Below, in pieces: positions 8,813 to 17,065 of a stretch of DNA of 23,270 bases. Source of the stretch: Pedobacter sp. UBA4863 (GTDB lineage Bacteria; Bacteroidota; Bacteroidia; Sphingobacteriales; Sphingobacteriaceae). Both the position numbers and the translations under genes were made by a program. The notes beneath the pieces are model-generated. The model made no database searches, was not told the DNA's origin, and saw only the letters and a program-made list of their open reading frames with translations. Location of the stretch: the NCBI RefSeq assembly GCF_002399615.1, contig NZ_DHDZ01000044.1, positions 1 through 23,270 of the forward strand, read 5' to 3'. Positions within the stretch are counted from its first letter, which is position 1. Each line of letters opens with the position of its first letter.

Positions 8813-10005
8813 CGAAAATTCTTGATTTTATGGAAAGTGATAAAGTTGTTATTATGATTATTGGCAGCCCCTCCTAAACCATCGTCAAAAGCGGTTCTTG
8901 AAACAAAAAGAATATCTTTGCCTTCTACCAACCAATCGGCATATTGAAAAGCATGCTTCAAAATATCTGGATGCTGTAAAACAATCTTGTTAACTTGCCA
9001 GTTCATCAAATCAGTAGAACTACATAAGGCCAATGTATTTCGAATATGGGTGGAGAATTTAACCTTCGGCAATTTTTTGGCTCCCAATTTTACATCTTCT
9101 GGCACATAATTAACCAGCGACCAATATTTTTTAGATTTCTTATCATATTTAATCACAAACTTTTTACTTCCTCCCGGAAAAAGAATAAAGTCTTTAGCAT
9201 GATCGAAAGTTGCTACTTTGCCATCTGTACTTATTCTAACAATAGCTGCTTTTTCATCAAAACTACCTTTGTCATGTACCCTTAGTACATTAACCAATTC
9301 CCCATTAGGCGCAACAAGCGCATTTCCTTCTACCCATCCACCAAATTTTCCGTTAAGATAAGTGCTATCCATAGGGATGAAATTACTTTTTGTCCAACTT
9401 TCTGCTTTTAGCAAATCTGCATCCTCAGGAGCAGAAATCATCATAGCAGCATAACGTGGGCCCCATATTTTTCGATCAGTTCCCGAAGCATCTTCAATAG
9501 CTCTCCAGATACGGCCATTACTATAAATTGGCGGTGTTGACGCTACGTGATATTCGCCCTGCAACAATAAGCCGCTATTTGTATCAACAGGTGCTGTCCA
9601 TGTGCTACCATTGTCTGTTGATTTACGTAAAATTAAATTGCCATGATGTTTATTGGTACCTATAAAATAAACTTCTTTATTGTGCACAAACAATTTAGAC
9701 CAAAAAGCACCATTAATTTCTGTTACTAATCGCCATGTTTTACCTTTATTAGTAGAGCGGTAAATATTTGAAATGGCCATTTCATGTTCTTTTGTAGAAG
9801 GACCAAAGTTATCGTGAGAAACCAAATAATCGCCATTTGGTAACTTACAGATACTTGGCGAGCCCAAATAAACCTTACCACTTTTGGGTTTGTGCGCTAT
9901 TACAGTACCAGGCACTTCGCTAAAATTGGCCTCTTGTGCTTTTACATTTAGTGCAATTAATCCGCATAAGCTTAAAAAAGCAAGTTTAAATAATTTCATT
10001 ACCAT
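8809..10005 (-). CDS. Secreted sialidase-like (BNR/Asp-box) beta-propeller protein
   Basis: A 398-residue protein with signal peptide 1-24 (ends VKAQ) and one propeller domain. Two clear Asp boxes, S-x-D/N-x-G-x-T-W, lie at 84-91 (STNKGKTW) and 129-136 (STDNGSTW); a degenerate one lies near 330-336 (STDLMNW). It aligns over its whole length with the N-terminal ~375 residues of the 1190-residue protein in the same operon. Shared stretches: VSHD, SPSI, GRIWRA.E, W.EGN, R..LAL.SS.DL.NW, FQYADW..EG.DI..VSRT, N.ITFH.I..FR. Sialidase-superfamily propellers act on many glycans, so sialic acid is not implied. I could not identify the full arginine triad of GH33. The start overlaps the preceding stop: ATG at 10005 overlaps by 7 nt, while ATG at 9999 gives a TAATG overlap, implying translational coupling. 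It is the last gene of operon B. Confidence 0.85.
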   Translation of the reverse strand: MVMKLFKLAFLSLCGLIALNVKAQEANFSEVPGTVIAHKPKSGKVYLGSPSICKLPNGDYLVSHDNFGPSTKEHEMAISNIYRSTNKGKTWRLVTEINGAFWSKLFVHNKEVYFIGTNKHHGNLILRKSTDNGSTWTAPVDTNSGLLLQGEYHVASTPPIYSNGRIWRAIEDASGTDRKIWGPRYAAMMISAPEDADLLKAESWTKSNFIPMDSTYLNGKFGGWVEGNALVAPNGELVNVLRVHDKGSFDEKAAIVRISTDGKVATFDHAKDFILFPGGSKKFVIKYDKKSKKYWSLVNYVPEDVKLGAKKLPKVKFSTHIRNTLALCSSTDLMNWQVNKIVLQHPDILKHAFQYADWLVEGKDILFVSRTAFDDGLGGAANNHNNNFITFHKIKNFR

Positions 10006-11969
10006 GATAAGTCTTTTCTATCGTAAAACATATAAGTTCCGTACTCTGTACCTACTACAAGATTTAAGGTTTTTCCGTTGCCGCCAATATAGGCTGTAGT
10101 TGGCGCACATTCATGCGCACCTAACAAAATGTCTTCTCCTTTAAACTTCATCATTTTAGGAAACTCAAATACGGGCTCGGAATCTGTTCCTACATTTCGC
10201 ATAAACAGTACCGCAGCTCCTTCATTTTTCTTCTTACGGTTATAAGGCAACCCTGTTTTTGCATTGGGAATAGAAGCCCCCCTGCCCGTTCCAACCAACA
10301 TATCTTTTACCCCATCGCCGTCCCAATCTACAATATGAATTTTAGCTCTGCCTACCTGTCCACCTTTACGTCTATGACCGTTGATGTAGGAACCATCGGT
10401 TAATTTGAGCTTTCCGCCATCGCTTATATTATAGGCATCTATTTTATAATATAAATGAAACTGATTATCGGCATCTAAAATCACGTAAGCATCTTTACCT
10501 GCCATATTTGCAACACCAGGCGTAGAGCGCCATCCACCATGCACATCTAATCCTTTAATATACAATGGCTTTTCTACAGCTAGTTCAGGTTTTGTTTTTG
10601 TTCCTATATTAAGGTGTACCATAAATTTCCCACGACTATCTCCAAAAAGAATATCGGGCAAACCATCGCCATTCCAGTCGTAAACTACGGGGCAAACATA
10701 GCCCCAACGTGCTTCTTGAGGGCCTTGTATATCTTCTCTGTAACCAGGTTGCACATGAATATCTATGCCGCCCGCCTTTAAGGCTACCGGATCTTGGTAA
10801 GCCGGATTTTGGTTAGTGCCAGTATTCTTAAAAAACAGGATTTTACCGACCGAATTTCCAGAAATCATATCAATTACACCATCACCATCCCAATCGGCAA
10901 GGCTTGGCACCACTAACGAACCACCATACAATAATGGATTTTCTTGCTTCAGCGGCAATGCGTCTGAAAAAATTAAATTTCCATTTTTATCTTTCTGTTT
11001 TGTATTAGGATAAAACACAATACTGCCTTCTCCAGAAACGAATAAACCTTCTTTATTTTGTGACCCTTTAAAATAGGCTACATATCCGTTTACAGACGGG
11101 CTTCTGTGAAGAATATGGTTTTTATCTATCACATATTTTAATGGAGCTAATTCCTCATTTATGATGTTATGAGCATGAATATTACCAAACCTAGTGCCAT
11201 AGATGAGATATTGTTCGGTGTTATCTTCGTAACTGGTATAACCGCTAATGCCATAGTAGGTTTGATCTAAGGAGGTGAGTTGCTTAGCTTCCAACTTGCT
11301 CAGATTGTCTAAGCTGTTGGCTACTGCACCGTAAATTCCTACTTCGTTTAAATCGTTTGGCCAAAAACCTTCGGGTGTATAATAAGCACTATCGGTGGTT
11401 ATCTTAACTTTTTCTTTATTAGGTTTTGAAATTGTAAACAGGAATAGGTATTTGCCTTGCACTGTTCTTATCACACCAAAAGTGGTTGCTCCAGAAGGCA
11501 GGCCTGTAATAGCGATATCCTTAGTTTTACCAAAAGCGTTAGCGTTTCTATCAAAAGTTGCCGATTTTAACATTTTGCCACCAAAACGCCAAAAACCATG
11601 TATTTTTTTGGAAGGTGTTTGGATAACGACTGTTCTTTGCCCACCTGTTTCTTCGAAGGGGAGCTTAATTTTTTCACCTTGCGAAAATACGGGCTCTCCT
11701 TTTTCTGTAAATTTCTTGAAATGATACAAATAAGTACCTGGTCGCCGAGCATCACCTGTTAAAAAGAGATCTGCATCATCGTCATCGTTCACCTTTGCCA
11801 TACCTGCAATTACCCCCGTTAAAGATGGTGATGCAAATTGCCCAATACCGTTAGCCGTGCCATTTTTAATAGCCTGCCCACTTGTTAGGAAATTAGCATT
11901 TGTTTGGGCTTTTGTGCCTAAACCCAATAGGCATATCACACCAATAAAAAAATTTATTTTCAGCATCAT
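9999..11969 (-). CDS. Secreted FG-GAP/VCBS-repeat beta-propeller protein (shorter paralogue)
   Basis: A 656-residue protein with signal peptide 1-22 (ends KAQT). Calcium-loop type FG-GAP motifs are clear at 359 (DWDGDGVID), 431 (DWNGDGLPD) and 548 (DWDGDGVKD), with a degenerate acidic one near 61 (NDDDDADLF). The blades between about 110 and 340 have lost the motif. It is a distant paralogue of the 670-residue protein at 17066-19078. Shared segments: IQGPQEARWGY (414-424), WRSTP (480-484), GRAKIHIVDWDGDG (540-553), HECAPTT (619-625). These conserved polar residues could line an active or binding site, but no function is established. The start lies inside ATGATG that overlaps the TGA stop of the preceding gene, preceded by AAAGGA; starts at 11969 and 11966 are both possible. 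It is the second gene of operon B. Confidence 0.85.
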   Translation of the reverse strand: MMLKINFFIGVICLLGLGTKAQTNANFLTSGQAIKNGTANGIGQFASPSLTGVIAGMAKVNDDDDADLFLTGDARRPGTYLYHFKKFTEKGEPVFSQGEKIKLPFEETGGQRTVVIQTPSKKIHGFWRFGGKMLKSATFDRNANAFGKTKDIAITGLPSGATTFGVIRTVQGKYLFLFTISKPNKEKVKITTDSAYYTPEGFWPNDLNEVGIYGAVANSLDNLSKLEAKQLTSLDQTYYGISGYTSYEDNTEQYLIYGTRFGNIHAHNIINEELAPLKYVIDKNHILHRSPSVNGYVAYFKGSQNKEGLFVSGEGSIVFYPNTKQKDKNGNLIFSDALPLKQENPLLYGGSLVVPSLADWDGDGVIDMISGNSVGKILFFKNTGTNQNPAYQDPVALKAGGIDIHVQPGYREDIQGPQEARWGYVCPVVYDWNGDGLPDILFGDSRGKFMVHLNIGTKTKPELAVEKPLYIKGLDVHGGWRSTPGVANMAGKDAYVILDADNQFHLYYKIDAYNISDGGKLKLTDGSYINGHRRKGGQVGRAKIHIVDWDGDGVKDMLVGTGRGASIPNAKTGLPYNRKKKNEGAAVLFMRNVGTDSEPVFEFPKMMKFKGEDILLGAHECAPTTAYIGGNGKTLNLVVGTEYGTYMFYDRKDLSW

Positions 11970-14900
11970 TCCTTTATAAACTTATGGTTAATTACAGGTT
12001 GTCCTTCTACAAATAAACTGGCCACGTAAACACCCTTTACCAACAAAACAGGGAATGTTAATTTGTTATTGCTACTGGCTAGTTTTACTTTTTGGAGCCA
12101 TATTTTTTTCCCAGCCATATCATAAATTTGTATAGTAGCTGCACCATTAATACTTTTTGTAAACACATTTACAATATCGCTTTGCGCAGGAGCCTGTACC
12201 TGAAAGTTATTTTGGCTTAGTTTAACGGCTACCACTATGGGCTTTGAAAGCTGAGTAACACCATTAAAATCTACCTGTTTTAACTGATAGTAATTTAAGC
12301 CCAAAAAAGGATTCTGGTCTGAGTATTGATAATTGCTTTTGGTTGTTGCCGTTCCATTACCATTCACTCGCTTTAAATAGTTGAACTGTTTTCCATCTGT
12401 ACTTCTTAACACCTCGAAATGCGAATTTTCTTTTTCTGTTGTAGTGCTCCAATTTAATGTTACCGAGCCTTTGTTAGCCTTGCCTGCAAAAACCAAATTA
12501 TCAATTGGCAAAACATCTAAGTTATCGGCAATGGTGCCTGTAAAAGTAAGTACGGTTCTGCCTGTAGTGCTATTTTCGCCTTTTCCAAAACCAAAACCTC
12601 TTTCGCTAATCGTTCCAGTTGCATCTGCTCCCCAAGCGTAAATTCTAAAATAAACAGTAGTGTTGCCTGTTAAATTTTTTAAAGTGTTGATGCCTTTTAA
12701 GTTTACTTCTGGCTGTACTTCTCCTTGTGTGTCGGTAAAACCAATGCTGGTATTTCCTGTGGCAACTTCAACATAGTTGATATTATCTAAACTGTAAAAC
12801 CATTTATAGTTTTTTACAGATTTACCATTCGATGTTCTTAAACGAGCTTTAATACTACTAAAACTTACTTTTTTAGTACTGTTTAAGGTTACTGCAGCCT
12901 GAAAAAAAGCATTTGTATTAAAGGCTGTGCTAAAATCGTTACTTGGGGCAAAAGTTGCTACATAAGAATAGGTAGAATTATTAGCAGATACCGCTCCAGT
13001 ACCGCCTCTACCTAAAGTAGCTTGTTGTACATGATTAGTGTTAATGATATTGGCATGAATAGACATATTTTCTTTCCCTGCCAAATCGTAATTCCAATTG
13101 GCCAAATCTACACCATTAAAAACTGTAGTTCCCTTTAATTCGAGAACTGGACTTGTATCTCCAGCGGCATTTACGCCAATGCCAAAACCTCCTAAATCTG
13201 TTAAAGCCCCCCATCCGTACAGCCTAAAAGTTACCGTCTTGGTATCATCTAGGTTTTGTAATTCGGCAATTGCAGATAAATCAACAGTGGGCTGCACATC
13301 TCCGCCAGAGTTTCCTACTAAAACGCTAGCACTTTTAGTGATTTCCTTAAAACTAGCGCCGTTTACACTGTAATACCAACTTGCTGCAAGTGGACCATTA
13401 CTGTTTTTCCGAATTTTAGCCTCTAATGCTGCTAAAGACATTACCACATCAGTTTTTGGCTTTACTGTAAACGTGATATAATCATGATTGGCAAGCGCTG
13501 CTTCTTTTGAATTTATGGCCGAGCCGGCTGGCCCATAAGAAGTTAATTTAGAATAATATCCTCTTGTTAAACTATAAGGAGATAAGCCCGGACCTCTTTC
13601 TAGTAAAGATGTATAAACATTAGCACTTGTGGTAGTAGAACTTACGTTTGCTGTTTCTCCAGACAGGCTACTAAATTGCCAAGACAATAATGTTGGCTTT
13701 GTTTCTGGAATAGCTTTCACTTCACCGCCAATTACCAAACTAGGCGTATCATCTCCGCTAGGATATCGCCCTATGGCAAAACCCCCAGACGAGCTAATGG
13801 CACCCCAAAATACTAAACGAAAGGTGGCCTTTTGCGGATATGAAAGGTTTTGAAGTGGCGTTAAACCGCCCACATGGATGGTAGATTGTATAAGACCTTC
13901 GCTGTCTGTACTGGTAAATGGGATATTGTAATCGCCAATTTCTGTAAAGTTTGTACCATCTGTACTGTAAGCCCATTTGTAGTAAACTGCCCCAGCGCTA
14001 TTTCTTCGTAATTTAGCATCAATACTATGAATATCGGCCATATAACCAGATTTAGGCGCTACATCGAATTGTAGGTATTGGCCATTTGTCATTGCGTTTG
14101 CGAATGAACTGGCTGGAGAAGTTGCCGTAGAATTGAAAGAGCGTAATAAACTTGCCGTGTTGTTTAAACCTATACCTCTACTTAGGGTAGCTACATTTAA
14201 ATTGGTATTGGTAAAAGTAGTTGTACTTGTGGCTTGATTGCCCGCAGCATCTGGATTGCTAAACTTCCAAGAGAGTATTGGGGTTGACTGTGTTTGTGGC
14301 AATAAATCTGCTGGAGAATCTGTCAATTGTTTTGTCCTAAATCCAGCTATGCGATGAAAAGTAATAAGATTTGCATTATGGTATCTTTCACCATACCAAG
14401 AAGTACGGCTTACAGCAACAATATCATCACCTTCAAATTGCCAATCGGCATATTGAAAACCAAAAACATCCCAAGTTTTTACAGGATAACCTTCATTCCA
14501 TTTAAGGATATCGTATTTATGTTCCCAATTCACCAAATCGGCCGATGAATATAAAGCCAATACGTTGCGCTGATGCGAAGGCAAGTTGTAGGTTTCCCAA
14601 GTAGAAGTGAATGTACTTATTTTGCTGACAATAGTCCAATATTTACCAGATGTGGCATCGTAACGGATGGTGAATTTAGATTCTGCTCCTGGGAAATGTG
14701 CATATTCGGCTGCGGTATTGTTAAAGGAAATGGTACTTCCGTCGGCACTTACCGATATTTTAGCTGCCACCTCGTAACGTTGTAAACCTGCTGCGCCACC
14801 TGTAGTAATGGGCATAGCACCGCCTACTGCTTGCCAAGTTTCTAAACGCATAAAATCTATCATTTCGCCACTTGGTGTTACTACCATATTGCCTTCAAAC

Positions 14901-15538
14901 CAATTTGGTCGTTTAGCGTTTAGCCAGCTTTCATCAAAACGCATGATGTTTGATTTCGTCCAGTTCGACGCATCTAATAAATTGGAATTTGCTGGAGCAG
15001 AAAGCACAAAAGCATGAAAATCTCGCTCATTGTTAGGATCAGGGCTTTCTTCGTAAGCTCTCCAAATACGTCCGTTGTGTACAACAACAGGAACGGGGCC
15101 TGTGTGGTACCTTCCTGCAAACAATAATCCGTTTGTATGGTCTGTAGCTTTACTCCAACTAAATCCGCCATCCAACGATTTGTAAATTACAATATCTCCA
15201 AATGATTTGGCTGTTCCCATCAAGTACAAAGCATTGTTATGAACAAACAGCGTTGCCCAATGGCAGTTAGGAATTTGTGTTGTAAAACTCCAGGTTAAAC
15301 CTTTATCTGCTGAGCGATAAATAGCAGCAACTGTACCTGTGTAATCATGAGAAACCACATAAGTGCCATCGGGTAAAATTGCAATACTTGGCGAAGCATA
15401 GTTTCTAGTAAGTGGTGTGGAACTTTGCGCTATAACCGCACCCGGAAAAGCAGTTTGTGCAACTGCTATTTTGGCAATATTTAATAAAAATATAGAAATG
15501 CAAATAACAACGCTTTTTAAATTGCGTATATCCTTCAT
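11966..15538 (-). CDS. Large secreted sialidase-like protein with three repeated domains and T9SS type A sorting domain
   Basis: A 1190-residue protein. Signal peptide 1-28 (ends AVAQ). A BNR/Asp-box propeller about 30-402 has Asp boxes SADKGLTW (76-83) and SLDGGFSW (121-128) and is homologous to the whole 398-residue protein at 8809-10005. Three copies of a ~190-residue beta-rich domain follow, each opening with an L-S/N-W strand (W424, W620, W815) and an L-x-RG motif, and ending with FRL/FRI..WGA and a GFGIG/GFGFGK strand. The same domain opens the protein at 976-2631. An FnIII-like linker lies at about 1013-1100 (LNWSTTTEKENSHFEVLRSTDGKQF). The C-terminal Por/type A sorting domain (IQIYDMAGKKIWLQKV...KGVYVASLFVEGQ..NHKFIKE) directs T9SS export and surface attachment. 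First gene of operon B, with a close promoter. Likely role: surface glycan hydrolase, lyase or binder, substrate unknown. Confidence 0.88.
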   Translation of the reverse strand: MKDIRNLKSVVICISIFLLNIAKIAVAQTAFPGAVIAQSSTPLTRNYASPSIAILPDGTYVVSHDYTGTVAAIYRSADKGLTWSFTTQIPNCHWATLFVHNNALYLMGTAKSFGDIVIYKSLDGGFSWSKATDHTNGLLFAGRYHTGPVPVVVHNGRIWRAYEESPDPNNERDFHAFVLSAPANSNLLDASNWTKSNIMRFDESWLNAKRPNWFEGNMVVTPSGEMIDFMRLETWQAVGGAMPITTGGAAGLQRYEVAAKISVSADGSTISFNNTAAEYAHFPGAESKFTIRYDATSGKYWTIVSKISTFTSTWETYNLPSHQRNVLALYSSADLVNWEHKYDILKWNEGYPVKTWDVFGFQYADWQFEGDDIVAVSRTSWYGERYHNANLITFHRIAGFRTKQLTDSPADLLPQTQSTPILSWKFSNPDAAGNQATSTTTFTNTNLNVATLSRGIGLNNTASLLRSFNSTATSPASSFANAMTNGQYLQFDVAPKSGYMADIHSIDAKLRRNSAGAVYYKWAYSTDGTNFTEIGDYNIPFTSTDSEGLIQSTIHVGGLTPLQNLSYPQKATFRLVFWGAISSSGGFAIGRYPSGDDTPSLVIGGEVKAIPETKPTLLSWQFSSLSGETANVSSTTTSANVYTSLLERGPGLSPYSLTRGYYSKLTSYGPAGSAINSKEAALANHDYITFTVKPKTDVVMSLAALEAKIRKNSNGPLAASWYYSVNGASFKEITKSASVLVGNSGGDVQPTVDLSAIAELQNLDDTKTVTFRLYGWGALTDLGGFGIGVNAAGDTSPVLELKGTTVFNGVDLANWNYDLAGKENMSIHANIINTNHVQQATLGRGGTGAVSANNSTYSYVATFAPSNDFSTAFNTNAFFQAAVTLNSTKKVSFSSIKARLRTSNGKSVKNYKWFYSLDNINYVEVATGNTSIGFTDTQGEVQPEVNLKGINTLKNLTGNTTVYFRIYAWGADATGTISERGFGFGKGENSTTGRTVLTFTGTIADNLDVLPIDNLVFAGKANKGSVTLNWSTTTEKENSHFEVLRSTDGKQFNYLKRVNGNGTATTKSNYQYSDQNPFLGLNYYQLKQVDFNGVTQLSKPIVVAVKLSQNNFQVQAPAQSDIVNVFTKSINGAATIQIYDMAGKKIWLQKVKLASSNNKLTFPVLLVKGVYVASLFVEGQPVINHKFIKE

Positions 15539-15548
15539 ACCATTAAGC

Positions 15549-15579
15549 TTAAATTTGATTAGGTTTTAATCAAATTTAA
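15549..15579. repeat. 12-bp inverted repeat spanning the operon B -7 box and early leader
   Basis: Arms TTAAATTTGATT (15549-15560) and AATCAAATTTAA (15568-15579) are perfect inverted copies around a 7-nt centre. The distal arm contains the proposed -7 box TAAATTTG in sense. It could be a repressor operator, a leader hairpin, or both. Confidence 0.6.
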
Positions 15580-15637
15580 AACACAGAACACAGTATAACT
15601 TCCCGTTTGTTCGCTAGTTGATATAGGATATTATCAT
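15571..15637 (-). promoter_or_regulatory. Proposed promoter and upstream operator of operon B
   Basis: In sense, ATGATAATATCCTA (15637-15624) is followed after exactly 45 bp by TAAATTTG (15578-15571), a perfect match to the Bacteroidota -7 element TAnnTTTG. The start codon at 15538 is about 33 nt further on, giving a short leader. No convincing -33 TTTG is present. The motif contains the inverted half-sites GATA and TATC around one base. Confidence 0.7.
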
Positions 15638-15728
15638 AATATAAGCCTTCTGTTAGAACCTTTTTTGATGCACCTCACCTATTCCAAAACATTTGTTTTA
15701 GCACTAAGAATTTTTTGGGGTCCTGTGC

Positions 15729-17060
15729 TTACTTAGTAAGCAAAAAAACCTGTAAAAACACGCCATTCTCCGATTTCACATATCTGTTATAAGCTATTTT
15801 ACTTCCATCGTTTGACCATACTACAGCCCCATTTAATTTTTCTGGAGCTTGATATTTGGGCGTAAGTCTTTGCGATATGCCCGAAGATATTGCTGTTATA
15901 AACACGCTTTGGTCGGCAATGTAAGATAAGTACAATCCGTCTGGGCTGATGTTGATAGGACTAGCGATAGAAAAATCATTATTAGTTACCTGTTTAATCT
16001 CTCCGCCATTGAGAGCGTTGGATGATACCGAATAAGCTTGTACTATACCTTTATCATCTTCTGATAGAAAAAATATTCGGCTACCATCTGCACTGCTGCG
16101 TAACCAAAACCGAGGGCCTTTAGCTCCTTTCCCTAGTGATTGGGACAAGTTTGCCATAAAAGTAACACGACGTTGTGTAATTTGACTTGGTACCGCAGGC
16201 CTAGTAGTAGCTGTGCCTGCTGCATTGTCATTAAAATTGCTTTGTGTTAAGTCATCCGCTATATCGCTTACAAAAATTTCTGTGATAGTTTCGCCGTTTG
16301 CATTTTTAACGTTACCCTGAAAAGCAATTGCTTTGCGTTGACGAGTGCCGTCTGCTTTGATGTAGCCATCTTTACCAATCCAACATTCGTCGAAGGCTTT
16401 ATCGATTTCATTGCTACCTGCCACAGGGTTTTCAACTACTGTTGCTGCCAAAACGGAAAACATTTCGCCATCGTTATTTTCTAAATTAGCAAGATTTGCT
16501 ACAACTACCTTTTTGGGAAACATTAAACCGATAGTGCGTAAATCTTTAACCCGAGCATCTGTTTTTGCCAATTGCTCTATTACATAATCATTATAGGTGT
16601 AGCTAATCATTTCACCATCGCCACTCCAAGAATGCGCATGCGTACCACCCCTCAAAGCACCAATGGTATAAGGTTTGTCTAAACTACGGGCATCCATAAA
16701 AATGGGTTGTCCTGGTTTATCGATGTCTATTGCTACGCCTGTACGGCGAGTAAAATCATAAGGTTTTTGAGCATCCGCATTGCGAATACCTTGAATAAAT
16801 ATCACCCTATCTGTTACAGGCGAAAAGCTAGCTGCACCAACACCTGGCCCATGCGCTGTTTGGTTAGTAGTTTTATAAATGGTTCTTTCTTCTCCCGTTT
16901 TTGTATTAACGATACCGATGCTACCTGTAATTTTAATATCACCATCGTTATTTCTATGATCAAAAACTATCCACTCGTTATTAGCTGAAAATACTTGACC
17001 AGTATTTAACGTATGCCCGACTTCGCTATTGGTTAACTGTACTATTTTTTTATCGAACAT
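15729..17060 (-). CDS. DUF3748 family (YidR-like) PD40-type beta-propeller protein
   Basis: A 443-residue protein without signal peptide (starts MFDKKIVQLTNSEVGHTLNTG). It closely follows the pattern of E. coli YidR (DUF3748, about 415 residues): NEWIVFDHRNNDG, IGIVNTKTGEERTIYKT, HGPGVGAASFSPVTDRVIFIQG (70-91), YDFTRRTGVAID, GALRGGTHAHSWSGDGEMISYTYNDYV (135-160), GSNEIDKAFDECWIG, QRRVTFMA, PRFWLRSSADGSRIFFLSEDDKGIVQ, ISPDGLYLSYIAD, VVWSNDGSKIAYN. These WSxDG/SPDG repeats mark a TolB/PD40 propeller. Conserved histidines (H70, H141, H143) are candidate metal or substrate ligands. The biochemical role of the family is not established to my knowledge. Only 5 nt separate it from the FG-GAP gene upstream, so it is the last gene of operon C and probably acts inside the cell, unlike its secreted neighbours. 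Confidence 0.88.
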   Translation of the reverse strand: MFDKKIVQLTNSEVGHTLNTGQVFSANNEWIVFDHRNNDGDIKITGSIGIVNTKTGEERTIYKTTNQTAHGPGVGAASFSPVTDRVIFIQGIRNADAQKPYDFTRRTGVAIDIDKPGQPIFMDARSLDKPYTIGALRGGTHAHSWSGDGEMISYTYNDYVIEQLAKTDARVKDLRTIGLMFPKKVVVANLANLENNDGEMFSVLAATVVENPVAGSNEIDKAFDECWIGKDGYIKADGTRQRKAIAFQGNVKNANGETITEIFVSDIADDLTQSNFNDNAAGTATTRPAVPSQITQRRVTFMANLSQSLGKGAKGPRFWLRSSADGSRIFFLSEDDKGIVQAYSVSSNALNGGEIKQVTNNDFSIASPINISPDGLYLSYIADQSVFITAISSGISQRLTPKYQAPEKLNGAVVWSNDGSKIAYNRYVKSENGVFLQVFLLTK

Positions 17061-17065
17061 ACGAA

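Noticed and set aside
9046..9285. Plus-strand open frame with a hydrophobic, Phe/Ile-rich product
   Set aside because: It is a shadow of the sialidase-like gene on the opposite strand, with no promoter, ribosome site or recognisable domain.
8809..15538. Calling the two Asp-box proteins true sialidases acting on sialic acid
   Set aside because: Only Asp boxes and the general fold are visible. The arginine triad and no sialic-acid catabolic gene could be identified in the window, so only the fold is claimed.
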